Assembly (NCBI GenBank): GCA_016719135.1
Contig: JADKAV010000003.1
Span: forward strand, 1 to 64,000
Source: Micrococcales bacterium
Lineage (GTDB): Bacteria > Actinomycetota > Actinomycetes > S36-B12 > UBA10799
Direction: 5' to 3'
Length of the DNA: 64,000 nt
A model generated the notes under the pieces. That model made no database searches and had not been told where the DNA came from. It was given only the letters and a program-made list of their open reading frames with translations. The position numbers and the translations under genes were made by a program. Below are positions 1 to 8,229 of the stretch, in pieces; position 1 is the first letter of the stretch; each line of letters opens with the position of its first letter.

Positions 1-35
1 TTGGCGCGGTACTTGATCTCATCCCACAGGCTCAT
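1..35 (-). CDS. partial CDS, N-terminus only (unknown small protein)
   Basis: The first 11 codons of a minus-strand gene that runs off the left edge; it begins MSLWDEIKYRA. An AGGAGA ribosome site stands 5 bases before the ATG, and the start overlaps the stop of the upstream membrane protein (ATGA), so the two are translated together. Too little remains to name a family. Confidence 0.6.
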   Translation of the reverse strand, partial: MSLWDEIKYRA

Positions 36-190
36 GCTGTCTCCTGCGTGGACACCAGACGAACCCCGCCGGGAGGCGTCTGGACCGGGACATGGCTCAA
101 CGTCGGTTGCGACAAACGCCGGCTGAGCCAGAAGCCGCCGGCGACTGCAGCGCCCAACAGCAAGAGCTGGGTGATGATGCGCATTTTCAT
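32..190 (-). CDS. small single-pass membrane protein
   Basis: A 52-aa protein starting MKMRIITQLLLLGAAVAGG. The start at 190 is chosen because a GGAGGAAC ribosome site lies just upstream; the open frame extends further but with arginine-rich, implausible sequence. Residues about 5-22 form one hydrophobic helix followed by SRRL, so the rest (about 30 residues, Pro/Thr/Gln rich) would be cytoplasmic or a short tail. It overlaps the following partial gene by 4 bases. No family recognised; the helix-then-basic layout resembles YtxH-type small membrane proteins, but that is a guess. Confidence 0.6.
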   Translation of the reverse strand: MKMRIITQLLLLGAAVAGGFWLSRRLSQPTLSHVPVQTPPGGVRLVSTQETA

Positions 191-248
191 TGTTCCTCCA
201 TTGGGGGGATCGGTGTCGTCTGTCAAGGTTGTCGCCGGGGCCGGCGCT

Positions 249-563
249 TCATCCACTTTCCCCGATGTCGTTCGGGTGCCCCTGGCCGGCAGGCAGATCC
301 ACGCCGCCCTCCGGCTGTTCCTGCTGACCCGGCGGCGGATCCTGTGCGTCCTCACTCTTCGCGGTGTTCGCAGGAGCGTCCGACGCCTGGGTCACATGCC
401 CGGTCCGGCGCTGTCCCGGTGCATTAGGTGTCGTGGGCGGTTCCGTCTGTGGCTTCACCTGCCGCTTCTCCACGGCAGGTACGTGGGTGGCCGGACCGCG
501 CGGATCCGCACCGCCCTCTGAGGCCCAACGGCCAGTTTCAGTGCTGCGGTTGTCGCTTGCCAT
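249..563 (-). CDS. hypothetical hydrophilic, probably disordered protein
   Basis: A 104-aa protein rich in Pro, Gln, Gly, Thr and Asp, with no hydrophobic segment and no recognisable domain. It has an excellent AGGAGG ribosome site before the ATG at 563, and it starts 10 bases after the stop of the Rho_N-like gene upstream, which is the main evidence that it is real. Composition suggests an intrinsically disordered polypeptide, in keeping with the neighbouring stress-type small proteins. Function unknown. Confidence 0.5.
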   Translation of the reverse strand: MASDNRSTETGRWASEGGADPRGPATHVPAVEKRQVKPQTEPPTTPNAPGQRRTGHVTQASDAPANTAKSEDAQDPPPGQQEQPEGGVDLPAGQGHPNDIGESG

Positions 564-572
564 ACCGCCTCC

Positions 573-839
573 TCAGTGGTTGCGGAGCATGTCGATGAGT
601 TCGTCCTTCTTCTTGTGCGAGTACCCGTGCAGACCCAACTCCTTGGCGCGCTCCTGGAGGTCATCCACGGTCCAGTCCTCGTATGATCCGGACGCACCAC
701 CCTTGCGCCCCACCTGCGAGCGGCCCTGGTTCGCTGCGGCATTTGCGATGCGGGCGGCCTTCTGCTTGGAGTCACCTTGGTCACGCAACGTCTCGTACAG
801 TTCCTCGTCCTTGATGCTGGACATGTCGCGTTGAGGCAT
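573..839 (-). CDS. DUF7218 / Rho N-terminal-like small protein
   Basis: An 88-aa protein. The N-terminal half (MPQRDMSSIKDEELYETLR, then SKQKAARIANA) and the centre VGRKGG match the widespread actinobacterial small family annotated as DUF7218. The C-terminal half (YEDWTVDDLQERAKELG followed by KKKDELIDMLRNH) is a SAP/Rho_N-like helix-extended-loop-helix nucleic-acid-binding fold. A GAGGAG ribosome site fixes the start at 839. Family members are abundant, often stress-linked, and not characterised enzymatically. It heads a probable operon with the next three minus-strand genes. Confidence 0.8.
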   Translation of the reverse strand: MPQRDMSSIKDEELYETLRDQGDSKQKAARIANAAANQGRSQVGRKGGASGSYEDWTVDDLQERAKELGLHGYSHKKKDELIDMLRNH

Positions 840-1004
840 GGGGTTGCTCCTCTCGTCGTAGATAATCCTGTTCCCCGATTCAGCGGTTCTATCCCGCACA
901 CGAGCCGTTGATCCTGTCGCGCACATCATGCCGCAGGTCGTTGCGGATGTCTATGTCAGGACGGCGGGGGTAGAAACCGGTACCAACAAGAAGGGAAAAC
1001 CAAC

Positions 1005-1217
1005 ATGGGATTCACCGACCGCGCCAAAGACACCGCCAAGGACATCGCCGACAAGGCTGGCGATGCCGCCGAGTCCATCAAGGACAAGGCTCAGGACCTC
1101 GGTGACGACTTGAGCGACAAGGGCCAGGAAGTCGGCGAGAAGGTCGAGGACCGCGCGGAGGACGCCAAGGACACCGCCAGTGACAAGGTGCAAGACGCCA
1201 AGCGCGACCTGAACTGA
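1005..1217 (+). CDS. LEA-like / CsbD-like amphipathic stress protein
   Basis: A 70-aa, extremely charged protein made almost wholly of 11-residue-type amphipathic helix (AKDTAKDIADKAGDAAESI and similar Lys/Asp/Ala patterns), resembling late-embryogenesis-abundant and CsbD/YtxH stress proteins. It has no aromatic residue except one Phe near the start. An AAGGGA ribosome site precedes the ATG by 8 bases and a strong terminator follows 18 bases after the stop, so it is a monocistronic unit. Such proteins are thought to protect membranes or proteins during drying or osmotic stress; that role is inferred here. Confidence 0.75.
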   Translation: MGFTDRAKDTAKDIADKAGDAAESIKDKAQDLGDDLSDKGQEVGEKVEDRAEDAKDTASDKVQDAKRDLN

Positions 1218-1235
1218 TCGCCTCACCACGTACAA

Positions 1236-1269
1236 GCGCCGCCCGCGTCCCCCGCGCGGGCGGCGCTTT
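1236..1269 (+). terminator. intrinsic terminator of the LEA-like gene
   Basis: Perfect 12-bp GC-rich stem (GCGCCGCCCGCG pairing with CGCGGGCGGCGC) around a 7-base loop, followed by TTT. It lies 18 bases after the stop at 1217 and also just beyond the 3' end of galT on the other strand, so it may serve both. Confidence 0.8.
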
Positions 1270-1308
1270 CGTGTGTCCGGGCGGGCTCGCTGCCGCAAGC
1301 CACTGTGC

Positions 1309-2802
1309 TCAATGAAGCATTTCGAGAAAACGCCCGATGCCGGTGACCGGATCGTCGCCGAACACCCCGCAGTGCTCGAGACCGCGCACGAAGTAGGCAC
1401 CAGCTGCATGCCGCGTGAGCGTCAACGGATCTGCATCTGGTCCGCCCTCCGACCGGAGTTCCTCCAGCATCGGGCCGTGACCGGCGAGGTCACCGGACAG
1501 ATCCCCACCTTCTGACAGGGCGTGCGCCACCGCCTCGAATTCGTGCTCGAGGCGGCCGGGCAGGACCGCAAGTCCCATGACCTCGATGAGTCCGATGTTC
1601 TCCTTCTTGATCGGGTGGATCTGCGCGTGCGGATGGAACAACCCGTCGGGATGCGCCGGTGTTGTCCGGTTGTTGCGCAGCACCAGATCCAGGCGAAGGC
1701 GGCCCTCCGTTCGCCGAGCGATGGGGGTGATCGTGTTGTGCGGAACCTCATCCGTGAAGGCCTGGATGTTGAAATCCGGGTCTGAGTGCTCACGCCACGC
1801 GACAAGGATGTCGGTGGCCATCCCGATCACGGCGTCGTCCGGGCCCGAGAGCCGGATGACAGCAAGCGGCCAGTGCAGAATGCTGATCTCGAGATCGCCG
1901 CGTTCTTCGGTCCATAGCCTGCGGGCTCGATCCATCGCGAACTCGAACCGGCCGCCCTGGAAATGATCGTGGCTGAGAATGGAGCCACCCACGATGGGCA
2001 GGTCCGCGTTGGATCCGATCAGATAGTGCGGAAACATCCCGGTGAAGGCCGCCAACCGTTCGAACGTGTGCCGGTCGATGCGCATGGGGCGGTGCTCGTC
2101 GCTGAGCACGATGCAGTGCTCGTTGTAGTAGCGGTACGGGGAGTATTGCAGGTACCAGCGTTCGCGCAGCAGATCCATCGGAATCAGTCGCAGGTTCTGC
2201 CGCGCCGGGTGATCGGCGCGACCGGCGTAGCCCTCGTTCTCCCGGCAGAGTAGACACTGCGGATACCCGACGGCCTGCTCGCGCGCGGCAGCGATGATGT
2301 CGCGCGGATCCTTCTCGGGCTTGGACACGTTGATGGTCAGATCCATCTCGCCGTAGGCGGTCGGTTGTCGCCACGAGACGTTCTGATCCGTGCGGGAGGC
2401 CCGGATGTAGTTGCTGGCGACGGCTTGCTGGTGGTACCAGCCGGTCGCGGCAGCCGGCTCGACGGCGTAGGTGTCCCAGAAGTGCCGTGCAATCGCCGAC
2501 GGCCGCTGTACAAAACACCCCATGACCGCGCTGTCCCACAGGTCGCGCTGAGTGACAGTGTCGGGCGTGATCACCCCCCTGACCACCGCGTCTTCCAGCA
2601 GGGGGCGCAGAAGATCGTCGATGTTGCCGGGGGTCCCGACCAACGGGCCACCAGGGTCGTCGCGACTTTCGGCAACAAGGTCGTAGTCCTCGATTCGCAG
2701 GACCTCGAGGACCCGGTTGCGCGCATACGCCACGTCCTCGGCTGCGGTCAAGCCGGTGTGCAGTGCGTGGTTGAGCAGTCTGCCAAGGGCCGGCTCGATC
2801 AC
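1309..2802 (-). CDS. galT: UDP-glucose--hexose-1-phosphate uridylyltransferase, class II
   Basis: A 497-aa enzyme of the Leloir pathway, transferring UMP from UDP-glucose to galactose-1-phosphate in the cytoplasm. Length and sequence fit the Gram-positive class II GalT (TIGR01239-like, about 490-500 aa) and not the shorter E. coli type. Visible motifs are CLLC at about 183-186 and SHDHFQGG at about 277-284, which holds the His-x-His catalytic region. The start at 2802 overlaps the stop of galK (ATGA), so the two genes are translationally coupled. Codon use and frame are intact throughout. Confidence 0.95.
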   Translation of the reverse strand: MIEPALGRLLNHALHTGLTAAEDVAYARNRVLEVLRIEDYDLVAESRDDPGGPLVGTPGNIDDLLRPLLEDAVVRGVITPDTVTQRDLWDSAVMGCFVQRPSAIARHFWDTYAVEPAAATGWYHQQAVASNYIRASRTDQNVSWRQPTAYGEMDLTINVSKPEKDPRDIIAAAREQAVGYPQCLLCRENEGYAGRADHPARQNLRLIPMDLLRERWYLQYSPYRYYNEHCIVLSDEHRPMRIDRHTFERLAAFTGMFPHYLIGSNADLPIVGGSILSHDHFQGGRFEFAMDRARRLWTEERGDLEISILHWPLAVIRLSGPDDAVIGMATDILVAWREHSDPDFNIQAFTDEVPHNTITPIARRTEGRLRLDLVLRNNRTTPAHPDGLFHPHAQIHPIKKENIGLIEVMGLAVLPGRLEHEFEAVAHALSEGGDLSGDLAGHGPMLEELRSEGGPDADPLTLTRHAAGAYFVRGLEHCGVFGDDPVTGIGRFLEMLH

Positions 2803-3889
2803 GACGTCACCTCTCGCGCACCGTCGGCGCTGCCCACCACGTAGAAGTCCGCCTGAAGTCCCGTGCTGCGGCGGTAAACGTCACCGACCCGCTGTGTGAA
2901 AGCCTTGACCGCATCGGGATGGACCAGGTTCACCGTGCAGCCGCCGAAGCCCGCACCGGTCATGCGCGCACCCATGACGCCGGGCGCCTGCCATGCCGCC
3001 TCCACCAGCGCGTCGAGCGCTGGACCCGTGACTTCGAAGTCGTCGCGCAGGGACTCGTGGGACGCCCGCATGAGGTCGCCGGCGGCGACAAGATCCCCGC
3101 GTTCGAGAGCGTCAGCGAACGACCAGACCCGGGCTTGTTCGGTGATCACATGACGTGCCCGCGGACGCAGATCATCAGGGAGATCGCGAACCGCGGTCTC
3201 GACTTCGTCGGAGGGGATGTCGACCAGGCGCATGCCCAGTCTCTCCTGCGCGGCTTCGCACGCGGACCTGCGTTGGTTATAGGCGCTGTCTGACAGTTCG
3301 CGGCGTTGATTGGTATTCGCAACCACCACGGCGATCTCTGCGGGGAATTGGACCGGCGTGATCGTCAGCGTCTGGCAGTCGATGCGCAGCGCGTGTCCGG
3401 CGACCCCGCCGGCGATGCTCAGCTGATCCATGATTCCGCAGGCGACGCCGATGAAGTCATTTTCGGCAGACTGCCCGATCAGGGCGAGTTCGGCGGCAGT
3501 GGAACCGGCACCGACCAGAGCGTCGAACGCGACCGCCATCGCCAGTTCGAGTGAGGCGGATGAGACAGCCCCGCCCCGTTGGGAATGTTGCCTCGAACCC
3601 GAACGTCCACCCCGGGTAGTTCCACACCTCGGGTTCGGAACGCGTAGGCGACGCCGACGAGGTAGTTGACCCACTCCCATTCCGGCCGGGACTGCGCCGC
3701 GTCCATGTCGGCGACGACCTCGCCCAAATCGCTGAAGTTGTCCGACACCGCCACGATGCGGCGGTCCGCACGGGGTCGCACCCACAGATCCGTTCCCCGG
3801 TCGATGGCCATCGGCAGGACGGTCCCGCCCATGTAGTCGATGTGGTCGCCGATCAGATTGACTCGGCCCGGTGCGTGGAACTGGCGCAT
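2799..3889 (-). pseudogene. galK: galactokinase, disrupted by one frameshift
   Basis: Galactokinase (galactose + ATP to galactose-1-phosphate), GHMP family. The N-terminal part (from 3889) carries APGRVNLIGDHIDYMGG, the substrate-binding signature. The frame then breaks inside the ATP-binding loop: the upstream frame reads IPNGAGLS then HPPH, while the next frame continues VSSASLELA. Restoring one base at about 3563-3565 gives the family motif PNGAGLSSSASLELA. The downstream part keeps CGIMDQ (catalytic Asp) and GARMTGAGFGGC. It ends in an ATGA overlap with galT, an arrangement expected of a working operon. So this is either a very recent pseudogene or a sequence error; see findings. Confidence 0.9.
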
Positions 3890-3967
3890 GGCCCCTTCCT
3901 AACCCACCGTGACCCTCTGTGGCCTGGCAATTCGACATCTTGGGGGGCCTTGCGCCAGATTTGGATC

Positions 3968-5314
3968 ATGAACCTCAGAGAGACCTTCGGGGACGACTTC
4001 CTTTGGGGAGTTGCCACGGCCGCCTACCAGATCGAAGGTTCGCCAAAAGCCGACGGCAAGGGTGTGTCCATCTGGGACACGTTCAGCCACAAACCCGGTG
4101 CGATCGCGGACGGTTCAACCGGTGATGTCGCCACGGATTCGTATCGCCGCTTCCCAGAGGACGTGGCATTGGTGCACTCCATGGGCTTCGACGCGTACCG
4201 GTTCTCCCTGTCATGGCCGCGCATCCAGCCTGATGGCCACACGGTGAACCAGAAAGGGCTCGACCACTACAAACGCGTCATCGACTCGTGCCTCGGCGCT
4301 GGCGTCCAGCCCTGGGTCACCCTGTACCACTGGGATCTGCCACAGACCCTGGAGGACCAGGGTGGCTGGACCAACCGCGACATCGTCGAGGTGTTTGCGG
4401 ACTACGTCAGCGTCGTCGGTGAGGCCCTGGGCGACCGGGTCGAGAACTGGATGATCTTCAACGAGCCCCTGAGCTTCACGATGCTGGGCTACATGCTCGG
4501 CGAGCATGCCCCCGGTCGGCGCGGACTGAGTAACTTCTTCCCCGCGATGCACCACGTCAATCTGGCCACCGCCGAGGGTTACCGGGCATTACGCGCGGTC
4601 GCTGCCGACGCCACCATCGGCAATACCCAGTACCTCTCACCCACCCTCGGTTCGGGCCCCGGTCCGCAACTCGCCCAGCGCGCCGAACGTGCCGCGAACG
4701 CCATGCTCAACCGGGCCTTCCTCGAACCCGGCCTCGGGCTCGGTTACCCGGTCGAGGACGCTCCGATCCTGCGCATGATGCGCCGCTACATCAAGGACGG
4801 CGACCTCGAACGCTGCGAGGTGGACCTCGACTTCCTCGGGGTGCAGTACTACACACGGCTGCGGGCCCCGTTCCGGCCCATCCCCGGGCTGTGGACCGTC
4901 CCAGGATTCGGCGACGACCCAGACCTGGAAAAGACCTCGATGGGTTGGGAGATCCGCCCGGAGGGACTCGGACTCGTCCTGGACATGGTGCATGCCTACG
5001 GCCGGTATCCGCGCATCGTGGTGACCGAAGGTGGGGCTTCCTTCCCCGACGAGTTGATCGGTAACCGGGTCCATGACGATCGGCGGATCGCCTACTACGA
5101 AACGCACCTGGCCCAGGTCAAGCAGGCGCGGGAACGCGGAGTACCCGTCGACGGGTACTTCTGCTGGTCCTTGATGGACAACTTTGAGTGGGCGGATGGT
5201 TTCGAACCGCGGTTCGGGCTGGTCTACGTGGACTACGAGAGCCAGCAACGCATCATCAAGGACAGCGGCCACTGGTTCGCCGAGCAACTGGGCGGGGTGG
5301 CCGTTACCGGCTGA
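3968..5314 (+). CDS. glycoside hydrolase family 1 beta-glucosidase/galactosidase
   Basis: A 448-aa GH1 (beta/alpha)8-barrel, retaining glycosidase, cytoplasmic (no signal peptide). Seen: N-terminal FLWGVATAAYQIEG; TLYHWDLPQTLED; the acid/base Glu in FNEPLS (about E166); the nucleophile Glu in VTEGGASF (about E354), where most members have TENGA; and the aglycone-site stretch SLMDNFEWADGFEPRFGL. The ATG at 3968 fits the family start; longer upstream reading does not. It is transcribed away from galK-galT, so a beta-galactoside substrate such as lactose is a reasonable inference, although GH1 specificity cannot be read from sequence alone. Confidence 0.93.
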   Translation: MNLRETFGDDFLWGVATAAYQIEGSPKADGKGVSIWDTFSHKPGAIADGSTGDVATDSYRRFPEDVALVHSMGFDAYRFSLSWPRIQPDGHTVNQKGLDHYKRVIDSCLGAGVQPWVTLYHWDLPQTLEDQGGWTNRDIVEVFADYVSVVGEALGDRVENWMIFNEPLSFTMLGYMLGEHAPGRRGLSNFFPAMHHVNLATAEGYRALRAVAADATIGNTQYLSPTLGSGPGPQLAQRAERAANAMLNRAFLEPGLGLGYPVEDAPILRMMRRYIKDGDLERCEVDLDFLGVQYYTRLRAPFRPIPGLWTVPGFGDDPDLEKTSMGWEIRPEGLGLVLDMVHAYGRYPRIVVTEGGASFPDELIGNRVHDDRRIAYYETHLAQVKQARERGVPVDGYFCWSLMDNFEWADGFEPRFGLVYVDYESQQRIIKDSGHWFAEQLGGVAVTG

Positions 5315-5404
5315 GGCAGGGCCACGCCCGACACGCATCTGCATATGTCCGGCACCGCCGGTCTTGGTGGGTAAGGTGACCCGAAACAATGAAGGGTCAC
5401 TCGA

Positions 5405-6118
5405 TTGCGTAACAAGCTCATCGCCGAATTCGTCGGCACATTTCTGCTCGTCCTACTGGCCGTGGGCTCAGCAGTCAGCGGCATCGTCACCAACGGGACG
5501 GTCGGGGTCGCGATCGGTTTCGGTGTGGTGTTGGCCGCCCTGGCGTACGCCCTGGGACCGACGTCCGGTTGCCACGTCAACCCGGCCGTAACTCTTGCGT
5601 TCTGGCTGTCCAAGCGCCAGGAGGGCAAAGAGGCCGGCCTGTACGTGATCATGCAGTTCCTGGGAGCCGCCCTCGGTGGTTTCGCGCTGTGGCTGCTGGT
5701 GAACTCCGGCGGGGTCACCGATGAAACCGGCGGGCTGGGCACCAACGCTTTCGGCGGCGAGGGCCCCAACGCCTTCGGCGCTTTCCTGGCCGAGGTGCTG
5801 CTGACCGCGGCCTTCGTGGGCGTCATCCTGCTGGTGACCGACCACGCCGCCGCCCCCGGTTTCGCAGGCCTGGCCATCGGTTCGGCACTGACCGCCGTAC
5901 ACCTCGTCGGCATCCCCCTTACCGGGACGTCGGTGAATCCGGCCCGCTCCCTGGGCCCGGCGCTGTTCGCCGGAGGGGAGTCGCTGCAACAGGTGTGGCT
6001 GTTCCTGATCGCACCTCTGGTCGGCGGAGCGATCGCTGTGGTGATCTGGAAGATCACACGGCCGGCCGAGGGTGTTCTTGGCGATGAGGGCCAGGAAGCG
6101 CTCGAACGCGAAGTCTGA
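5405..6118 (+). CDS. aquaporin (MIP family)
   Basis: A 237-aa channel with six membrane helices and the two pore half-helices carrying NPA: HVNPAVT at about 58-64 and SVNPARS in the second half. The arginine after the second NPA is the selectivity-filter Arg of water-specific (AqpZ-like) members, so water is the more probable substrate than glycerol. It starts with TTG, supported by a GAAGGG ribosome site. It lies 90 bases after the glycosidase and is closed by a terminator. The C-terminal 20 residues are acidic and soluble. Confidence 0.92.
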   Translation: MRNKLIAEFVGTFLLVLLAVGSAVSGIVTNGTVGVAIGFGVVLAALAYALGPTSGCHVNPAVTLAFWLSKRQEGKEAGLYVIMQFLGAALGGFALWLLVNSGGVTDETGGLGTNAFGGEGPNAFGAFLAEVLLTAAFVGVILLVTDHAAAPGFAGLAIGSALTAVHLVGIPLTGTSVNPARSLGPALFAGGESLQQVWLFLIAPLVGGAIAVVIWKITRPAEGVLGDEGQEALEREV

Positions 6119-6121
6119 GTC

Positions 6122-6167
6122 ACGACGAGAAAGCGGCCGGAGTCCCGGATTCCGGCCGCTTTGTCGT
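6122..6167 (+). terminator. intrinsic terminator after the aquaporin gene
   Basis: Stem AAAGCGGCCGGA (6130-6141) with TCCGGCCGCTTT (6151-6162) and a 9-base loop. The outer ACGAC/GTCGT extends the stem. A-rich left and T-rich right shoulders allow it to work in both directions, serving the convergent transpeptidase gene too. Confidence 0.8.
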
Positions 6168-6241
6168 GTTCGATCGTTCGGGCTGTGTCAGGCCTCGACC
6201 ATGACCCGTCCGAATCAGCGCCCACGCCGCTGGACAAACAC

Positions 6242-7006
6242 CTAGGACACCGACGAGCTGGAGGCTGTCGCTCGCAGCCGTTTGCGCCAATCCCGGGTAA
6301 CTGCTTCAGGGCCCATCACGATGTGCGGGTTCGCCTGCGGGTCCAGCCAGCGTTGAACCTCGCGCATGGCGCGCTGCGGGATCGCGACGCACCCCGCTGT
6401 GGGCCGGTGACGAGACACATGCAGGAAGATGCCGCCGCCCTTGTGGGTACGTGCGGGACGCGCGGCTCGCCATTGACCTGCGGGCCCGCGGTACACAGCC
6501 TCGGGAAGGTTGTAGCCGATCACCACCGCGTACCGATATGCCCGGCCGTAATCCAGGAGTCGTTCGGACCACTGCCCGTCATCGCGCCACCGCGCTGATT
6601 TGATGCGTTTGGTCTGCAACACGTTGTAGGTGTAGGGGTCGCGCGGATCGTAGGGCCAGTAACTGCGCGGGGTGATGCGGTGGTACGGCAGTGACACCGA
6701 CCCGCTCTTCCCATGGCCGAACGCCGAGGGCAGGTCGAACACCCCCGCCGGGGTCTGCCCACTATTCTGGCGACGCGTTCGCGCCGGCGCGAAACCGTTG
6801 CTGCCCAGCCAGGCCCGCACGGCCCTGCCCTGGCGAACCCATCCTTGGCCGGTTCTTTCGAAGCGCCGCAGGGTCGCGCGCCGGCTGTCCCACCGCGCCG
6901 ACGTCACGATGACGGCTTGCTCGATCGGCGCCGCGTCCCGCGATGGGACAAGAAGCGCCGACATGAGCAACAAATCCTGCACGGACCCACGGTAGCCGCG
7001 GCCCAC
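6242..7006 (-). CDS. YkuD-type L,D-transpeptidase, exported
   Basis: A 254-aa protein with the L,D-transpeptidase catalytic stretch FLHVSRHRPTAGCVAIP near residue 200-215 (His, then the catalytic Cys in TAGC). This family makes 3-3 peptidoglycan cross-links or attaches proteins to the wall. The GTG at 7006 is the longest frame; GTG at 6982 or ATG at 6964 would give a shorter leader, and residues about 9-28 (VQDLLLMSALLVPSRDA) look like a weak signal peptide. The Cys context is TAGC where SxGC is usual. Monocistronic, convergent with the aquaporin. Confidence 0.8.
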   Translation of the reverse strand: MGRGYRGSVQDLLLMSALLVPSRDAAPIEQAVIVTSARWDSRRATLRRFERTGQGWVRQGRAVRAWLGSNGFAPARTRRQNSGQTPAGVFDLPSAFGHGKSGSVSLPYHRITPRSYWPYDPRDPYTYNVLQTKRIKSARWRDDGQWSERLLDYGRAYRYAVVIGYNLPEAVYRGPAGQWRAARPARTHKGGGIFLHVSRHRPTAGCVAIPQRAMREVQRWLDPQANPHIVMGPEAVTRDWRKRLRATASSSSVS

Positions 7007-7071
7007 TCGCCACCCGGCAACCCGACCCGCGACAGGCGTACCGTGGAAACAGGATTGACGGGGAGTCCGAC

Positions 7072-8229
7072 ATGACTGAAGAACACCCAGCCGCGTGCGC
7101 CGAGTGCGGCAGCGATCTGCAACCGCGTGACAAGTTCTGTCCCGAATGTGGGCACAAGATCCCCATGGTCGAAGTTCTCAGCGATGACACCGAGGTCATC
7201 GAGAAGGAAGAAATTCCACCGCCACCGCAGAAGCGATCCCGCAAACCCCTGCTGGTCGGCGCGATGGTGACACTCGGGCTGATCCTTGCCGGCGCCGCGT
7301 GGTGGGGCCTGACGCAGAACTCCGAAGCCAAGGACCAGTACCAGGCGTCGGGACCGGTGCTCGTGGCATCGCTGGACGACATGTCCGGGGCGCAGTCCAC
7401 CAAGATGGTGCGCGATATCGCCGGTGATGCGAATGCCGAACTCACCACGATCAACGTCACCCTCGACAAGGATCCCGAGGCCTCTGGAGCGGACCGACTC
7501 ACGGTTCTGCGCGACGCCTTCGCCGCGCTGGCCGCATTGCAGGCGTACGAGCAGGACAACACCGAGGTCTGGAAGGACAACCGTCCGGCGTTGGCCAACA
7601 GCCTGGACACGTTGTCGGGCTACGGTGGCGTGACAGAAGCCGCAGCCAGCGAGGGTGAGGACGCTGCGCGGACGCTGGACGACCTGACCCGCCGGGTGGA
7701 CAAGGCGATGGCCAAATACCGCAAACAACTGAAGCAAGCCAAGGCGGCCGCGAAGGCCGAACGCGGCGACGTGGCGAGCTACCACGCGCAGATGGAGTCG
7801 CTGATCGACCAGTACACGGCGCTGCGCAACGACACCGGCGCGTTCACCGAACAGATGCGCGATCAGCAGATGTACATGTACGAGATCGAGGAATACTTCG
7901 CCACGGCCGCCACCGACCGCAGGGAGATCGGCAACCGGATGGCCGCCCTGCGACCTCCCACGGAACTGCGCGCGGTGCATTCCCGGATCGTGTCGGTGAT
8001 CGGAGATGGCGCCGACGCCATCGATTCGGCGGTCGCTGCACTGGAGGACAAAGAGTGCTTCGATGGCGAGTGCTACTTCGAGTTCAACACCCAGTGGCAG
8101 CAATTCCAGGACGAGTCCGATCGCATCACCGCCCAGTACGGACAGGCCTACGACACGTGGCAGGCGGCGGTTGCACGCGCCGAGAAACAGGCCAAGAAGG
8201 CCGATCTGCCCTCACAGCCCGTCCTCTGA
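7072..8229 (+). CDS. zinc-ribbon, single-pass membrane protein of unknown function
   Basis: A 385-aa protein. Residues C9, C12, C23 and C26 form a zinc ribbon; then an acidic linker; a basic KRSRK stop; one membrane helix at about 60-80; and a 300-residue extracytoplasmic domain rich in Ala, Asp and Lys, predicted helical or coiled-coil (RKQLKQAKAAAKAERGD). The ribbon would sit inside and the helical domain outside. A GGGGAG ribosome site supports the start. Its 3' end overlaps the convergent phosphoribosyltransferase gene by 18 bases. I recognise no named family; a sensor or envelope scaffold role would be speculation. Confidence 0.7.
   Translation: MTEEHPAACAECGSDLQPRDKFCPECGHKIPMVEVLSDDTEVIEKEEIPPPPQKRSRKPLLVGAMVTLGLILAGAAWWGLTQNSEAKDQYQASGPVLVASLDDMSGAQSTKMVRDIAGDANAELTTINVTLDKDPEASGADRLTVLRDAFAALAALQAYEQDNTEVWKDNRPALANSLDTLSGYGGVTEAAASEGEDAARTLDDLTRRVDKAMAKYRKQLKQAKAAAKAERGDVASYHAQMESLIDQYTALRNDTGAFTEQMRDQQMYMYEIEEYFATAATDRREIGNRMAALRPPTELRAVHSRIVSVIGDGADAIDSAVAALEDKECFDGECYFEFNTQWQQFQDESDRITAQYGQAYDTWQAAVARAEKQAKKADLPSQPVL

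Noticed and set aside
951..1409. 152-codon minus-strand frame
   Set aside because: Antisense to the LEA-like gene; Val/Leu repeat is the reverse of its charged repeat.
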